Source: Proteobacteria bacterium UBA1847 (lineage in GTDB: Bacteria > Pseudomonadota > Gammaproteobacteria > Steroidobacterales > Woeseiaceae). From it: a DNA stretch of 5,760 nucleotides. The stretch is taken from positions 2,415-8,174 of the forward strand of contig DDIP01000021.1 in the NCBI GenBank assembly GCA_002338605.1, written 5' to 3'. Both the position numbers and the translations under genes were made by a program. The notes below the pieces were generated by a model. The model searched no databases. It had not been told where the DNA came from and was given only the letters and a program-made list of their open reading frames with translations. This document shows positions 5,511 through 5,760 of the stretch, piece after piece (position 1 is the first letter of the stretch; every line of letters begins with the position of its first letter).

Positions 5511-5760
5511 TTTCCTTGCTGCAGGGACTCGATGCGATACGCGAGGCAGGTCCGGATCGCATGGCAATCCGTGACAGCCAGGGGCCGGGTCTGACACGCA
5601 AGCAAGTGTATTCTCGGGCGACCCGTCTGATGCGAGGTTTTCAGAATACGGGGCTTCGCCCCGGTGATCCTGTCCTATTTGCGGTAAGACCGTGCGCAGA
5701 TGCCGTCGTGCTGATGATAGCGATTGTGTCAGCGGGCGGTGTCCTGGTGCCGCTGGACCC
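5501..5760 (+). CDS. AMP-binding (ANL superfamily) acyl-CoA synthetase or OleC-like enzyme (partial, N-terminal 86 residues)
   Basis: The reading frame is open from ATG 5501 to the right edge. The visible part has the N-terminal pattern of adenylate-forming enzymes: LDAIREAGPDRMAIRD (10-25), then LTRKQVYSRATRLMRGFQNTGLRPGDPVLFAV (31-62), and CADAVVLMMAIVSAGGVLVPLDP (65-86 region), the conserved helix-strand before the fold's substrate pocket. Such enzymes activate a carboxylate with ATP, giving an acyl-adenylate passed to CoA or a carrier protein; OleC relatives instead turn beta-hydroxy acids into beta-lactones. The wording FAVRPCADAVV and AGGVLVPLDP is compatible with OleC-like or fatty-acid ligase members, but the P-loop-like and A8 motifs lie beyond the window. 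Start: ATG 5501 overlaps the P450 gene by 10 bases and has GGGG 10 bases upstream; GTG 5507 (GTGA overlap) is equally plausible. Confidence 0.88.
   Translation, partial: MAVISLLQGLDAIREAGPDRMAIRDSQGPGLTRKQVYSRATRLMRGFQNTGLRPGDPVLFAVRPCADAVVLMIAIVSAGGVLVPLD

Overview
The window looks like a gammaproteobacterial chromosome segment of moderately high GC. The evidence is an rdgC gene (a beta/gammaproteobacterial family), a greB with the 'MGRWRPP...SSPYITP' N-terminus I associate with gammaproteobacterial GreB, and a B12-controlled TonB-dependent receptor, which implies an outer membrane. The species cannot be fixed from the sequence alone.

Left half (1-2317, all minus strand, read right to left): rdgC (2317-1430) and greB (1395-904) are housekeeping genes 34 bases apart, probably co-transcribed. 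Directly behind greB is a good sigma70-type promoter (887-859). It is followed at once by a complete cobalamin riboswitch aptamer (about 850-689), a structured 155-base leader with three inverted repeats (636-547), and a BtuB-like TonB-dependent receptor. The receptor starts at 533 and runs off the left edge, leaving the signal peptide and most of the plug domain. This unit reads as vitamin B12 uptake repressed by cobalamin.

Middle (2318-2523): a divergent intergenic region of about 200 bases with a weak rdgC promoter candidate, an 18-base perfect inverted repeat, and a strong Shine-Dalgarno that decides the start of the first plus-strand gene.

Right half (2524-5760, plus strand): four genes packed with no gaps. 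They encode a KAS III-type (FabH/OleA-like) condensing enzyme with an intact Cys-His-Asn triad, a soluble-looking family 2 glycosyltransferase, a bacterial cytochrome P450, and the N-terminus of an ANL-superfamily adenylate-forming enzyme (acyl-CoA synthetase or OleC-like) cut by the right edge. Junctions are TAA|GTG with no gap, a GTGA overlap, and a 10-base (or GTGA 4-base) overlap, so translation is very likely coupled. Together they look like part of a lipid-derived natural-product pathway: carboxylate activation, Claisen-type condensation, oxidation and glycosylation. The product is not recognisable from this sequence. The P450 also lacks the usual acidic residue of the I-helix acid-alcohol pair. 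This operon is the most likely place for something undescribed; the left half is well-known biology.
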